Shown piece by piece: positions 1-10,099 of a DNA stretch of 64,000 nt (position 1 is the stretch's first letter; the number at the start of each line of letters is the position of its first letter). Origin of the DNA: Rhodoferax sp. OV413 (lineage in GTDB: Bacteria > Pseudomonadota > Gammaproteobacteria > Burkholderiales > Burkholderiaceae_C); NCBI GenBank assembly GCA_945861785.1, contig CAMAWD010000003.1:62001-126000 (forward strand), written 5' to 3'. Made by a program: the position numbers and the translations under genes. Below the pieces are notes generated by a model. That model saw only the letters and a list, made by a program, of their open reading frames with translations. It did not search any database and was not told the DNA's origin.

Positions 1-1
1 T

Positions 2-829
2 GAGTCCGGGAGCGGCAAGACCACTGTGGCCCGGATGCTGCTGAAACTCGATCTCCCCAGCGCCGGCAACGTGCGGTTCGAAGGCAGTGACATATTCACC
101 CAGGACAGACGGCAGGAACGAATCTACCGGCGATCCGTGCAAGCGGTATTGCAAGACCCCTATGGCGCGCTGAGCCAGCGGATGCAGATCGGCAGCATTG
201 TGGCCGAGCCGCTCCGCGCCCAGGGGCTGGCGCGTGGCGAGGCCCTGGCAGCGGCCGGCCGGATGCTGGAAGCGGTTGGCCTTGGCGCCGATACGCTGAA
301 CAGGTATCCGCACCAGTTCAGCGGCGGGCAGCGACAGCGTATCGCGGTGGCGCGTGCGTTGTCGGTGGAGCCCAAGGTGCTGATCCTCGATGAACCGGTC
401 TCAGCGCTCGATGTCTCGGTCCGAGCTCAGATCCTTGGCCTGTTGCGCGAGATGCAGCAAAGACTGGGTCTTACCTATCTTTTCATCGGTCACGACCTGG
501 CGATCGTGAAATATATGAGCACCCATGTCGGTGTCATGTATTTCGGGCGTATCGTCGAGATCGGCCCGGCTTCTGCTTTGTTCGGGCGGCCCCTGCATCC
601 GTACACTCGCAAGCTGGTGGCAACCGCGAAGGGCCGCCAGAAGTTGGGGGAGGTACGTCTGACCGGGGAGATGCCGAGCCCTTTAGCGCCGCCCAGTGGC
701 TGCCACTTTCGCACCCGTTGCGCTTTCGCTGCCGAACGGTGCGCGGCTGAGGCGCCGGTGCTGTCCGAACTGAAGACCGGCCACAGCGTGGCCTGCCATT
801 TCGCCGCCGAGCTCCCAGAGCCGGCATGA
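2..829 (+). CDS. Peptide/nickel-type ABC transporter ATP-binding protein (DppF/OppF-like), 5' end cut by window
   Basis: ATPase of an oligopeptide-type ABC importer acting at the cytoplasmic face of the inner membrane. The window opens inside the Walker A loop (ESGSGKTT are the first residues), so the N-terminal 40-50 residues lie upstream. Visible in order: the Q-loop (QDPYGALS, about residue 50), the ABC signature FSGGQRQR (about 106), Walker B LILDEP (about 127), the H-loop (GHDLA), and the C-terminal oligopeptide-transporter extension with its Cys-containing motif GCHFRTRC. That extension is typical of DppD/DppF. A cyclase-family gene starts 24 bases after the stop, so the two are probably co-transcribed; the other transporter genes should lie upstream of the window. 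DppF fits better than DppD because this is the last transporter gene, but that is an inference. Confidence 0.93.
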   Translation, partial: ESGSGKTTVARMLLKLDLPSAGNVRFEGSDIFTQDRRQERIYRRSVQAVLQDPYGALSQRMQIGSIVAEPLRAQGLARGEALAAAGRMLEAVGLGADTLNRYPHQFSGGQRQRIAVARALSVEPKVLILDEPVSALDVSVRAQILGLLREMQQRLGLTYLFIGHDLAIVKYMSTHVGVMYFGRIVEIGPASALFGRPLHPYTRKLVATAKGRQKLGEVRLTGEMPSPLAPPSGCHFRTRCAFAAERCAAEAPVLSELKTGHSVACHFAAELPEPA

Positions 830-853
830 CCATTTGAAAAAGGAGAGTCGAAC

Positions 854-1783
854 ATGAACAAGCAAAGCGAGATTCCCGAGATACTTCGCAGGTGGCCCGG
901 CCATACCGGCAATTGGGGCCGCTGGCCGAACGATCGTGGAACGTTGAATTTGCTGACCCCCGAGGTGGCGCTGCGCGGCGTTCGAGCGGTATGCACCGGC
1001 CAGACCATTCCCTGCGCCCGTCCCCTGGAAACGAAGGATCCGATCCGCGACACGCCGACTGCCGTGCACCAGATGCTCACCGCCGGCAAGTGGGACAAGG
1101 ACCCGGCGCGCAACGTGCAGTCGGCCAGCGACAGTATCCAGTTTCGCGTGCACGGCATGATCAACACGCATATCGATGCCTTTTCCCATATCGGCTACGA
1201 AGGTTATGGTTTCAACGGGCGACCGTTCGCAGACATGGTGAGCATGGAGGAGGGCGCCAAGCTCTGTGACATCACCGATATGGTCTCGATCGTCACCCGC
1301 GGCATCTTCGTCGACGTGGCGCGGGCGCGGGGTGTTCGCCACCTTGCACACGGTGATTCGGTCAAACCCGAGGAGGTGGCCGAGGCGGCGAAGAAGTTGC
1401 AACCGGGTGACGCCATCGTCATTCGCCTCGGTTGCACACTTAGCGGTGGTTTGCCCCCGGCGCCGGAAAGCCCCGACAAGCACGGTACCTGGGCTGGCCT
1501 GCACGCCGATACCATCGAGCTTCTCGCCAGCAAGGACGTCAGTGTGATCGCATCAGACTCGGTCAGCGACACGTTCCCCAGCCCGGTGATCCAGTTCTGC
1601 AAGTCGCCAGTCCATGTGCTGTGCCTGGCTTTCTACGGCATCCCCCTGTTGCACAACATGGACCTGGAGGCGCTGGCACAAGCATGCGCGGTGCAGGAGC
1701 GCGACAACTTCATGTTCGTCGTTTCACCTCTCAACGTTCCGAAGGCGACCGGTTCGCTCTGTACTCCGGTGGCAATTCTCTAG
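854..1783 (+). CDS. Cyclase family protein (kynurenine formamidase / isatin hydrolase-like metal hydrolase)
   Basis: A 309-residue member of the cyclase family (PF04199), metal-dependent hydrolases that open amide or lactam bonds; characterised members include kynurenine formamidase and isatin hydrolase. The metal-binding motif is intact at residues 100-112 (HGMINTHIDAFSH). A second conserved block near the N-terminus reads GNWGRWPNDRGTLN (residues 19-32), and the same block occurs in the paralogue at 17232-18173. The start is supported by a strong ribosome binding site (AAAGGAGAG) about 9 bases upstream. It follows a peptide-type ABC ATPase, suggesting import of a small amide or heterocycle followed by ring opening. 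The substrate is not deducible from sequence. Confidence 0.9.
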   Translation: MNKQSEIPEILRRWPGHTGNWGRWPNDRGTLNLLTPEVALRGVRAVCTGQTIPCARPLETKDPIRDTPTAVHQMLTAGKWDKDPARNVQSASDSIQFRVHGMINTHIDAFSHIGYEGYGFNGRPFADMVSMEEGAKLCDITDMVSIVTRGIFVDVARARGVRHLAHGDSVKPEEVAEAAKKLQPGDAIVIRLGCTLSGGLPPAPESPDKHGTWAGLHADTIELLASKDVSVIASDSVSDTFPSPVIQFCKSPVHVLCLAFYGIPLLHNMDLEALAQACAVQERDNFMFVVSPLNVPKATGSLCTPVAIL

Positions 1784-1899
1784 CGTTGGATCAGCCCGCC
1801 AGACGGGGAATAGGCAATCCAACCGCCCCAGCCCGGATACCGCACCCGCAGCCATCCTCGAAACCCGCACTCCGCCTACCCATGCACGGGCACATGGCT

Positions 1900-2185
1900 T
1901 CACCTGATCCTGATGCTGCGCTTGCCAGGCCTTTTGATCTCGCCAAAGCCGCCAGCGAAGAGGTGGCGCGGATGCAGTTCAGAATCGACCGAATCAAGCT
2001 GGGCCAAGGTGCGACTGCGTCAAGGGCGTTATCTGCTGTACACCAATCTTGGTGCACAGCTGCCCGAAGCTGAACACCGTATGCTGCTGCAGCAATTGCG
2101 GCCGAGCCTGCCCGCGCAGCCACCACCGAAGATACCGGCCACACTCGCGCGCAAACGCTCCCGCCAGGCATTGCCCGCGTGGTGA
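1900..2185 (+). pseudogene. Possible transposase scrap in an otherwise gene-free 474-base gap
   Basis: The gap between the cyclase gene and the converging hyuB (1784-2257) has no convincing intact gene. Across two reading frames it holds protein-like stretches (SEEVARMQFRIDRIK in one, then RLRQGRYLLYTNLG in another). The GRYLL-TN part resembles a segment seen in IS4/IS1634-type transposases, and a frame change near position 2005 would join the two. This is a weak resemblance judged by eye. It could equally be a decayed unrelated gene or chance. Confidence 0.25.
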
Positions 2186-2257
2186 AGACCTATGGCGGCG
2201 TGCCAAGCAAAATTAAGCACTTACCAGTGTTGTCAGGGCCCCGTTGAGCAAGTCGGG

Positions 2258-4243
2258 CTAGAGTCTGGCAAGCAGCGCGGCGAGCTTGTTCCTGGCACCT
2301 TCCACATCGCTGAAGACCTCGGTTGGCTTGAATCCCCGCGTGCGAAGTCCAGGAAATGCATCTTCCAGCAGGCGCTTTCGCGTGGCCCAGCGCTGCCCGG
2401 CGGGAAGCCGTTCCAGTCTGGCTACCAGCATGTTCATGGATTCGTCGTCAAAAACGGCCTCCCAGGCCACGCGCTCCGGGTCGAGACCCAGGCATGCGTC
2501 GGAGGCCCGCGCCCGGCCTGCACGCGCACGCTCCGTCGCTGCCACGTCGACCTGGCCGTCGCGGACGACGACACCGTAGTCCCGAAGCGCCCCTTCGATC
2601 GACACCAGCCCGCGCTGCACGTCCACGACGGTGGCCAACGGATCGCGGTCCAAAGGGTCGCCGTAACCGCCACCGCCAGGGATCATCATGGTCAGCGTGT
2701 CTCCCGCCGCAAGCTCGAGCTGGTCGATCTTGCCGATCTCGGTTTCGTCGTCGCGCCCCAGGTTGCGGACGGTGCGCGTATTGGCTGCGAACCGGCCGCC
2801 GCAGGCGCCCCAGGGCGCGAATCGGAAGCGGTCGCTGTTGCGCGCCAGCACACTCGCGCCATCGCACAGGATCCTGACCGTGACCGTGATCCCCACCCCG
2901 CCTCGCCAACGGCCGGAGCCGGCGGAATCCGGCCGCAATGCGTACGATTCGACCACCACCGGGGATCCGTCCTCGACGGTCTCGATCGGGTTGTTGGACA
3001 TGTTCGCGTTCGAGCCGCCGCGTCCGTCGTTGCCGTCGAAGCCGAGCCGTGCGCCGGAGCCACCGTCACACCATTGCACGATCAGGACGGCGGGTGCCGA
3101 GCCGTCGCGCCCCGGTCCTGAAAACACGATCGGAACTGCGGTGCCGCACGGGGCCGCCGGCACGAGCTCCGGCACCGCCTGCACCAGTGCCCCGAGAATG
3201 ACGTCCCCGAGGCGCGTGGCAGGTGTCGCGCGAAGCCCGACCGAAGCCGGGTATTCCGGATTCAGGATCGAGCCTTTGGGAACCTTGACGTGAATCGGAT
3301 CGAAAAGCCCTGAATTCCTGGGGATATCCTTGTCGTATGTGACGACAAAGGCCATCAGGCGCGGCGTGAGCCAGTGGTTGCGTTTCCCGCAACTGGGGAT
3401 GTTGTAGGCCGAAGGCGTCTGCGGGTCCGTCCCCGTGAAGTCGAGCTCGACGATGCCGTCTCGAACCGACATGCGGACCCTGAGCCGCACCGGAATGTTG
3501 CACAGCAAGTCGTCGTCCATGTAGTCCCACGAATCGTAGTCGCCGTCCGGAATCCGCCTGAAGACATCGCGCGCGCGCAGGCCGGCGTACTCGATCAGGT
3601 CGTACTGCGACTGGACGAAAACATCGACGCCGTACTTGGCGATCACTTCAGAGATCCTGCGCTGGGCGATCATCGCCGCGGCAACGAGGGCGCGGATATC
3701 GCCAATATTGGATGTCGGTGTCCGCGTATTGGCGGCAATGAGCGCCAGGGTGTCCTGCACGAACTCGCCCCGGCGGCACAGCTTCATCGGCGGTATCTGC
3801 AGGCCTTCCTGGAACAGGTCGACATTGCTGGGCGACAGGCTTCCCGGCACCCGTCCTCCCACGTCGCTGAAATGGGCGTACAGCCAGCCGTAACAGACCA
3901 GCCGACCGGCGTCGAAGTAGGGCACCAAAAAGTGCAGGTCGGGCAGGTGCGACGCCATGCCTTCCGACAGATAGGGGTGGTTTGTGATGATCACGTCGCC
4001 CGGCTCGACGTCCGGCACCAGCCGGATGGTCGGGCCGCAATCCTGGTCGACGAACAGCGACACACCCACCTTCGCGGGATAGGCGAAGACCTTGCCTTCG
4101 ACCGTGACGAGCGCCGAGGTGAAATCGTCGGCCTCGCGGATGTACAGCGAATGCGCGATCCGCTTCACCGTGTAGCCGATCTCGTCGGTGATCGACGCCA
4201 GCGTGTGGCTCATGATTTCAAGCAGCACCGGATCGGTCTTCAT
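2258..4243 (-). CDS. Hydantoinase B/oxoprolinase family protein (HyuB-like), long form
   Basis: About 661 residues, beta-type subunit of the hydantoinase/oxoprolinase superfamily, which includes N-methylhydantoinase, 5-oxoprolinase, caprolactamase and acetone/acetophenone carboxylases. It should pair with the HyuA-like product just upstream for ATP-dependent attack on a cyclic amide or a ketone. Family hallmarks visible: an N-terminal DPVLLEIMSHTL-type start, the NHPYLSEG...HLPD metal-site region, DVGG-PGS, FQEGLQIPPMKL, and a glycine-rich GGGYGDP near the C-terminus. I placed the start at the ATG that overlaps the hyuA stop (ATGA, 4 bases); reading further upstream only adds out-of-family sequence. 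A C-terminal tail of about 85 residues after GGGYGDP is shared with the HyuB at 15183-17177 but absent from the other two HyuB domains here. Confidence 0.92.
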   Translation of the reverse strand: MKTDPVLLEIMSHTLASITDEIGYTVKRIAHSLYIREADDFTSALVTVEGKVFAYPAKVGVSLFVDQDCGPTIRLVPDVEPGDVIITNHPYLSEGMASHLPDLHFLVPYFDAGRLVCYGWLYAHFSDVGGRVPGSLSPSNVDLFQEGLQIPPMKLCRRGEFVQDTLALIAANTRTPTSNIGDIRALVAAAMIAQRRISEVIAKYGVDVFVQSQYDLIEYAGLRARDVFRRIPDGDYDSWDYMDDDLLCNIPVRLRVRMSVRDGIVELDFTGTDPQTPSAYNIPSCGKRNHWLTPRLMAFVVTYDKDIPRNSGLFDPIHVKVPKGSILNPEYPASVGLRATPATRLGDVILGALVQAVPELVPAAPCGTAVPIVFSGPGRDGSAPAVLIVQWCDGGSGARLGFDGNDGRGGSNANMSNNPIETVEDGSPVVVESYALRPDSAGSGRWRGGVGITVTVRILCDGASVLARNSDRFRFAPWGACGGRFAANTRTVRNLGRDDETEIGKIDQLELAAGDTLTMMIPGGGGYGDPLDRDPLATVVDVQRGLVSIEGALRDYGVVVRDGQVDVAATERARAGRARASDACLGLDPERVAWEAVFDDESMNMLVARLERLPAGQRWATRKRLLEDAFPGLRTRGFKPTEVFSDVEGARNKLAALLARL

Positions 4244-6327
4244 GGCTTTGCACTCCGCACGCGAATGATCCCGCCGGCCTCGGGCACGCCCACGCAGCCG
4301 GGGAGGATCCATACCGTGGTGTCCTCCTGCTCGATCAATGCCGGCCCGGGGATACAGGTGCCGGCCGTCAAGGCATGGCGCTGGTGTATGGCCACTGTTT
4401 CCCATGTTCCACCCGTGAACACGCGGCGAGCCCCTGTCTGCGCGCTGCCCGTGCTGGTGCCGCCCGGGCCCGGGCCCGAGACGAGCGAGCCGGGCTCGCC
4501 GCCCACCACCTGGGCATGCAAGCTCATCAGCTCGACCCCGCCGCTGGTGTCGCGAAAGCCGTATAAGCGCTCGTGTTCAACATGGAAGGCCGACGCCATC
4601 GCCTCCGAGTCACCGGTGTCCAGTACCTCGGAGGCCAACCCGACGACCAGCCCGATGCCCTCTTGTGGATACCGCATCTCGGCCGTCCAGTGGGTTGCGA
4701 TCGATGCGCCAAAAAGATGGCGCTCGTCGGCTAGCCATCCGGAAGATTCGGTGCGGATGCTTGCGACGGCTCGTTGCAGGTCCGACGTGCTCGCCGCTCC
4801 CACCGGTTTGCGAATGGTCCGAACGAAATCCCGGCGCAGCTCGCTGGCCACCGCGCCCAACGCGCACAGCGTGCCAGGCGACAGCGGGACCAGCATCTCC
4901 GCCATGCCCACTTCGTGCGCCAGCAGTGCACCGTGGGTCGGACCTGCGCCGCCGTAGGCGATCAAGGCGAAGTCGCGCGGGTCCAGCCCGCGCCGCGCGA
5001 AGCCGCCGCGCACCTCCGTCGCCATTTTCGCGGTCGCGACGCGCAGCGCGGCTTCCGCGGCGCGCGGGGCTGCATCGGCATCCATGTAGCCCAGACGCGC
5101 ACCCAAGAGCGTGAGCGCGCGCCCGGCCGCCGGCGCGTCCAGATGCATCTTTCCGCCGAGAAACCCGTCGGCCCGGAGCATGCCCAAGGTCAGATAACAA
5201 TCCGTGATAGTGACCTCCGTGCCGCCGCGGCCATAACAGATAGGCCCGGGGTCGGCGCCCGCGCTGCGCGGGCCAACCTTGAGCAGGCCATGCGCGTCCA
5301 CCCAGACGATGGAGCCGCCCCCCGCGCCGATGGCGGACACGTTGATCACCGGAAGGATCAACGGGAAGTCACCCACCATGGATTGGGTCGAGTGCTCCGG
5401 ACGGCCGCCGACGGTGACCGCCATGTCGCTGCTGGTTCCTCCCATGTCGAAGGTGACGAACTGCGACACGCCGCAGGCGGCGGCGAGCCTGCAACTCGCG
5501 ACGACGCCGGAGGCGGGGCCCGACAGGACGGTGTCGATCGGACGTTCGCGGGCGGTGCGGATGCCGATCGTTCCTCCGTTGTTGGCCGTGATGTAGATCG
5601 GCGCAAGCACCCCGATGTCCACCATTCGACGCTGCAGTGTGGTGAAGTACCGGTCCAGTTGCGGATGGATGTAGGCGTTGAGGGCCGCGACCATACCCCG
5701 CTCGTACTCGCGCATTTCAGGCCATACGCTGCATGATTCGGTGACCAAAGCCTCGGGCATGGCGGTACGCAGGAGCCGGCCGAGTTCCAGCTCAAGGTCA
5801 GGGTGGCGGTAGGAATTCAGCAGGACCAGCGCGATCGACCGGATGTCGCGGCTGCGCAGCTCGTCGGCGAGCCGCAGGATCTCGTGCCGGTCCACCGGCG
5901 ATTCGATGGTCCCGTCCGCTCTGGTGCGGGCGGAGACTTCGAACACGAGGTCGCGCGCCACCAGCGGTACCTCCTTGAGGTCGAAGAAATCAAAGGAGTC
6001 CGGCATCAGCAGGCGGCCGAACTCCAGCAGGTCCTTGTGGCCACGCGAGACGATCAGTGCCATGCGGGCCCCGCGCCGCTGGATGATGGTGTTGAGGCCG
6101 AGCGTGGTGCCATGTACGATCAGCTCGATTTCGCCGCGGTGCGCACCCGCCCGCTCCAGGATGCCCTGCACGCCACGCTCCACCGCGAGTGATGGTTCGT
6201 GAGGTGTACTCGCCTCCTTGAAGTAGACGGTGGTGCCGGCCTCGGGCCGGACCAGCACCAGGTCCGTGAACGTGCCGCCGACGTCTATACCGATTCGCGT
6301 GGAGCGACTGGATGCGGGCATGCTCAT
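4240..6327 (-). CDS. Hydantoinase/oxoprolinase family protein (HyuA-like ATPase subunit)
   Basis: About 695 residues, the ATP-binding subunit of a Hyu-type enzyme. It has the ASKHA phosphate loop (IGIDVGGTFTD) at the N-terminus, then HGTTLGLNTI, SGPASGVVAS, DMGGTSSDMAV, AIGAGGGSI and GPRSAGADPGP in the normal family order. The chosen ATG overlaps the stop of the upstream fused hyuAB by four bases, and its own stop overlaps the start of hyuB by four bases. The three genes therefore look translationally coupled. Proteins of this class activate a cyclic amide or ketone with ATP. The exact substrate cannot be assigned; the nearby transporter and cyclase genes suggest an imported N-heterocycle or related compound. 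Confidence 0.93.
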   Translation of the reverse strand: MSMPASSRSTRIGIDVGGTFTDLVLVRPEAGTTVYFKEASTPHEPSLAVERGVQGILERAGAHRGEIELIVHGTTLGLNTIIQRRGARMALIVSRGHKDLLEFGRLLMPDSFDFFDLKEVPLVARDLVFEVSARTRADGTIESPVDRHEILRLADELRSRDIRSIALVLLNSYRHPDLELELGRLLRTAMPEALVTESCSVWPEMREYERGMVAALNAYIHPQLDRYFTTLQRRMVDIGVLAPIYITANNGGTIGIRTARERPIDTVLSGPASGVVASCRLAAACGVSQFVTFDMGGTSSDMAVTVGGRPEHSTQSMVGDFPLILPVINVSAIGAGGGSIVWVDAHGLLKVGPRSAGADPGPICYGRGGTEVTITDCYLTLGMLRADGFLGGKMHLDAPAAGRALTLLGARLGYMDADAAPRAAEAALRVATAKMATEVRGGFARRGLDPRDFALIAYGGAGPTHGALLAHEVGMAEMLVPLSPGTLCALGAVASELRRDFVRTIRKPVGAASTSDLQRAVASIRTESSGWLADERHLFGASIATHWTAEMRYPQEGIGLVVGLASEVLDTGDSEAMASAFHVEHERLYGFRDTSGGVELMSLHAQVVGGEPGSLVSGPGPGGTSTGSAQTGARRVFTGGTWETVAIHQRHALTAGTCIPGPALIEQEDTTVWILPGCVGVPEAGGIIRVRSAKP

Positions 6328-9300
6328 GGCCTCCGCTCTGGCTGCCTGCTGCCGGCCCCACTCGCGCGCGTATCGGCATCGAGGGTCACCTTGCCTGTGC
6401 TGATATCCAGCTGCGCGGCGTGCGCTGAGCGCCGGGCCGGGTCGCCCCAGCCGCCCCCGCCGGCGCTCTCGCAAATCAGGACATCGCCTCGATTCAGGAC
6501 CACCACCGCCTTGGACTGGATCTCCTCGGTTCGTCCGTCGGAGCGCCTCACGGTTGCGCGGCTCGGCAGGCCGGGCGATCCGCCGTGCAGCCCCGGGGCC
6601 GGATGAAAGTGGCGCTCGCCGCGATAGGACACCTTGACCCCATCCACAAGAAACTCAATCTCGCGCACGGCACCGCAGCCGCCCCGGTGCATGCCCTGGC
6701 CGCCGCCATTGGTGCGCAACTCATAGCGACGGATGCGCACCGGCGCGCTCAGCTCCACGACCTCGACGCCCCCATGTCGGCCATTCGTGACGTCGGTTTC
6801 GATGAACTCGACGCCATCGGCGGTCGCGCTGGCCCCGGCCCCCCCCATCATGGCCTGGTTGGCCACGAACGGTGTGCCGTCGGCGCGCACTCCGCCAAAG
6901 GCCATGAACGTGGCAATGTGCGCGGACGGGGCCGGTATGCGATCGGGCATGCAATCGGCAAAGGCGGTGATGATCGGCGCGCACAACAACTTGACCGTGC
7001 CGGCTCGGGCGTTGACCGGAGCCGGTGTGCTCGGATTGACGACGGAGCGCGCGGGAAGTGTGGCGGTCACCGGCCGGAAGCACCCACCGTTGCTGGGGAT
7101 GTCGTCCCCGGTCAACGCGCGGATGCACCAGTAGACCGCTGCCATGGTGCTTGAGGGCGTGCTGTTGACCGGGCCGCGGGTCTGCGGTCCGCAGCCGCTG
7201 AAATCGACGTGGAAACCCCCGTCTCGCACCGTCACTGCCACCTCCAGTCGGACCGGCGTATCGAGGTCGACGCCGTCGTTGTCCAGGTATTCGACGCCGT
7301 GGTAGGTGCCCTCGGGGAGTAGGCGCAGCGCGGTTCTGGTCATCGCTTCAGAGCGGTCCAGCAGCAGCTTGCACGCCTGCTTGAACACCACCGCCGTGTA
7401 GGTGTCAGCCAGTTCGCGCAGGCGCCGGTCACCGATGGAACACGCCGAGACCTGGGCGTCGATGTCGCCAAGAAACTCGTCCGGCATGCGGCTGTTGAAG
7501 CGAAAGACCTTGAGCAGACCCTGGTCGAACCGGCCCGCGGTGCAGACACGCAAAGGAGGAAGCCGAAGGCCCTCCTGGAAGATGTCGGTGGCGTTGGGCG
7601 GTATCGAGCCCGGCGTCATGCCGCCGACGTCCTGATGGTGTACCAGCGACACGCTGAATGCGATCACCGCGCCGCCGTGGAACACGGGCTTGGCCATGAT
7701 GATGTCCGGCAGATGGGTTCCGCCGGAATAGGGGTCGTTCATCGCGTAGATGTCGCCATCTTCCATGTGCGCGACGGGGAAGTCGTCCAGAATGGCCTTG
7801 AGCCCGGGAATCATCGTCGACATGTGGATCGGATGGGCCAGCGCCAGCGAGATGGTCTCGCCGTCGACCGAGAACACGGCCGACGAACAGTCCTCCCCCT
7901 CCTTCACGATGTTGGAGAAGGACGTACGCATCAAGGTCAGCTGCATTTCGTTGGTGATGCCGTCCAATCGGTGGCGGATCACCTCCAGCGCCACCGGGTC
8001 GAATGACTGTCGCGGTGCCGCCTTGGCGGGATCGCCAGTCAGGATCAGCACCCCGTTGGGACGCACCTCGCAGGTCCAGCCTGGTTCGATGACCGTCGTG
8101 GTATCGGCCTGCTCGATGATGGCCGGTCCGGCAATCCGCATCCCGGGCTGGAGGGCCAGCCGGTCGTACACGGTCGCCATCACCCGTCCCTGTGTTCCGT
8201 CGAGGCAGATGGCCCGTCTTCCCTTGACTGGTTCGCTTGCCGGGTCGTGCTGGTGCACGGGTGTGGGGCCCTGGCGGATGGCCTGTTGGACGGCCCGCAG
8301 CTGCACGAACCTGGCGGGCTTGTCCATTGCATGCCCATACACGTCCCGGTGCAGGGCGAGGAATGCCAGGTAGGCCTTGTCGACGATCTGGTGCGTGTCG
8401 GAGAGATCCAGTTCGACTTCGAGGTGGTGGGATTGGCCGACGTAGCAGACGTCGGCGAAGAAGCGGATCGCGATGAACGCTCCTTCGACGGCCTCCCTGG
8501 CCATGTCGACCTCGCAGCGGGTTTGCAGTTCGCGGCAGATGCGCGCGATGTCGTCCCCGAGCTCGCGCCGAAAAACGGACCCGAACGCGTGTGACGATTC
8601 GTGTTCGATGGGTGCGTCCAACAGGCCGATGGCCGAGAGAACGCCGGGGAAATTGGGGATGATCACCGTCTCTATGCCCAGCTCACGCGCCAACGCGACC
8701 GCGTGGATCGGCCCGCCGCCCCCGAACCCGAGCAGTGCGAAATCACGCGGGTCGACACCCCGTCGGACGGAGACCAGCCGAATTCCCTCCGCCATCTGAG
8801 CGTTGACGACCCTGTGGATCGCGAGCGCTGCGTCCTCCACGCCGATACCCAGCGGCTTGGCGACTTTCTGCTCGATGGCCCGAAACGCGAGATCGGCGTC
8901 CAAAGCCAGCGTGCCACCGGCGAAATAGCCCGGATCCAGCCACCCCAGGACCACGGATGCGTCCGTGACGGTTGCGTCTTCACCGCCCTTGCCATAACAG
9001 GCGGGCCCGGGTTCGGCACCGGCGGACCTGGGCCCGACACGCAAGCCGTTGCCACTGTCCAGCCACGCAATACTGCCGCCCCCTGCGCCCACCGCGTTTA
9101 CGTCGACCATGGGCACCCGGATCTGGTAGCCGTCGACATAACCTTCGGGTCGCAGCATCGGTTTGCCCCTGGCAATCAACGCGATATCCGAACTGGTGCC
9201 GCCCACGTCGACGCTGATGATGTTCTCGTGCCCCACGCCGCGGCCGACGGCGCTGGCACCGACCACGCCAGCGGCGGGCCCGGAGAGAAACAGTCGAACC

Positions 9301-10082
9301 GGACGCCTGCGGGCGCCCGCCGAGCCCGCAGTGCCGCCCCGCGATTGCATGATCTGAAACGGAGCCGCAATGCCGACACGTTGAAGCTGCTGCTCCATTT
9401 CACCAAGGTAGCGGTTCAGCAGGGGCTTGGTGTATGCGTCGAAGCATGTCACGCAAAGCCGGTCGTACTCGCGAACCGCGCCGTCTACCTCGCTCGAAAT
9501 CGAGACCGCCAGCTGGGGGTGGCGCCGTCTGATGAAGTCTGCCGCCAGACGTTCATGAATCGGATTGAGAAAGGAGAACAGAAAACAGACCGCCACGGCG
9601 TCGACACCCTGGGCGACCAGATCGTCACAGGCGGCGGCAAGCGAGGCCAGATCCAGCGGAGTCGACACCGATCCGTCGGACTCGACCCTCTCGACGACGC
9701 CCTTGCGCCGTTGGCGCGGTGCCAGGAACACCGGCGTCACGGGGCGCAATATCAGGCTGTACAGCTGCGAAAGCCGCTTGACAGAGCCGATTTCCAGAAT
9801 ATCGGCAAAGCCACTCGTAGTGATCAGGCCAACACAGGCACCCCTTCTCTCGAGCACCGAGTTGGTGGCAACCGTGGTGCCGTGGACCAGCCGAAGGACC
9901 TGGGGTGGGGCGACGGCCCACGCTGGCAGCAAGCGTTCAAGCAGGGTCGCGATCGGCGCATTCGGATTCGAGCGCGACGAGGGAAGCTTCGCTATGCGCA
10001 GCTGACCGAACTCGTCGCGGACAACCACATCGGTGAAGGTCCCACCCATGTCGACGCCGATGTCGTATTCAGCCATGGTCAT
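6324..10082 (-). CDS. Fused HyuA-HyuB protein (5-oxoprolinase-like)
   Basis: A single 1252-residue chain carrying both halves of a Hyu enzyme, the architecture and size of bacterial 5-oxoprolinase. The first half (about 1-680) has GVDMGGTFTD, HGTTVATNSV, SGPAAGVVGA, DVGGTSSDIAL, AVGAGGGSI and GPRSAGAEPGPACYG. The second half (from about 700) has DPVALEVIRHRLD, NDPYSGGTHLPD, DVGGMTPGS and FQEGLRLPPL, with canonical HyuB residues. It starts at the first of two close ATGs (MTMAEYD), with AGGAAC about 8-13 bases upstream. It is the first gene of a three-gene operon that also encodes a split HyuA and HyuB, so one transcript supplies a fused and an unfused enzyme. 5-Oxoproline hydrolysis is possible, but the operon context favours a catabolic substrate. 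Confidence 0.92.
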   Translation of the reverse strand: MTMAEYDIGVDMGGTFTDVVVRDEFGQLRIAKLPSSRSNPNAPIATLLERLLPAWAVAPPQVLRLVHGTTVATNSVLERRGACVGLITTSGFADILEIGSVKRLSQLYSLILRPVTPVFLAPRQRRKGVVERVESDGSVSTPLDLASLAAACDDLVAQGVDAVAVCFLFSFLNPIHERLAADFIRRRHPQLAVSISSEVDGAVREYDRLCVTCFDAYTKPLLNRYLGEMEQQLQRVGIAAPFQIMQSRGGTAGSAGARRRPVRLFLSGPAAGVVGASAVGRGVGHENIISVDVGGTSSDIALIARGKPMLRPEGYVDGYQIRVPMVDVNAVGAGGGSIAWLDSGNGLRVGPRSAGAEPGPACYGKGGEDATVTDASVVLGWLDPGYFAGGTLALDADLAFRAIEQKVAKPLGIGVEDAALAIHRVVNAQMAEGIRLVSVRRGVDPRDFALLGFGGGGPIHAVALARELGIETVIIPNFPGVLSAIGLLDAPIEHESSHAFGSVFRRELGDDIARICRELQTRCEVDMAREAVEGAFIAIRFFADVCYVGQSHHLEVELDLSDTHQIVDKAYLAFLALHRDVYGHAMDKPARFVQLRAVQQAIRQGPTPVHQHDPASEPVKGRRAICLDGTQGRVMATVYDRLALQPGMRIAGPAIIEQADTTTVIEPGWTCEVRPNGVLILTGDPAKAAPRQSFDPVALEVIRHRLDGITNEMQLTLMRTSFSNIVKEGEDCSSAVFSVDGETISLALAHPIHMSTMIPGLKAILDDFPVAHMEDGDIYAMNDPYSGGTHLPDIIMAKPVFHGGAVIAFSVSLVHHQDVGGMTPGSIPPNATDIFQEGLRLPPLRVCTAGRFDQGLLKVFRFNSRMPDEFLGDIDAQVSACSIGDRRLRELADTYTAVVFKQACKLLLDRSEAMTRTALRLLPEGTYHGVEYLDNDGVDLDTPVRLEVAVTVRDGGFHVDFSGCGPQTRGPVNSTPSSTMAAVYWCIRALTGDDIPSNGGCFRPVTATLPARSVVNPSTPAPVNARAGTVKLLCAPIITAFADCMPDRIPAPSAHIATFMAFGGVRADGTPFVANQAMMGGAGASATADGVEFIETDVTNGRHGGVEVVELSAPVRIRRYELRTNGGGQGMHRGGCGAVREIEFLVDGVKVSYRGERHFHPAPGLHGGSPGLPSRATVRRSDGRTEEIQSKAVVVLNRGDVLICESAGGGGWGDPARRSAHAAQLDISTGKVTLDADTRASGAGSRQPERRP

Positions 10083-10099
10083 TGCCTGTTCCTCGGTCG

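Noticed and set aside
2192-5736. Long plus-strand open frames antisense to the HyuB and HyuA genes
   Set aside because: They are shadows: codon bias and family motifs belong to the minus strand, and the plus-strand translations show no domain.
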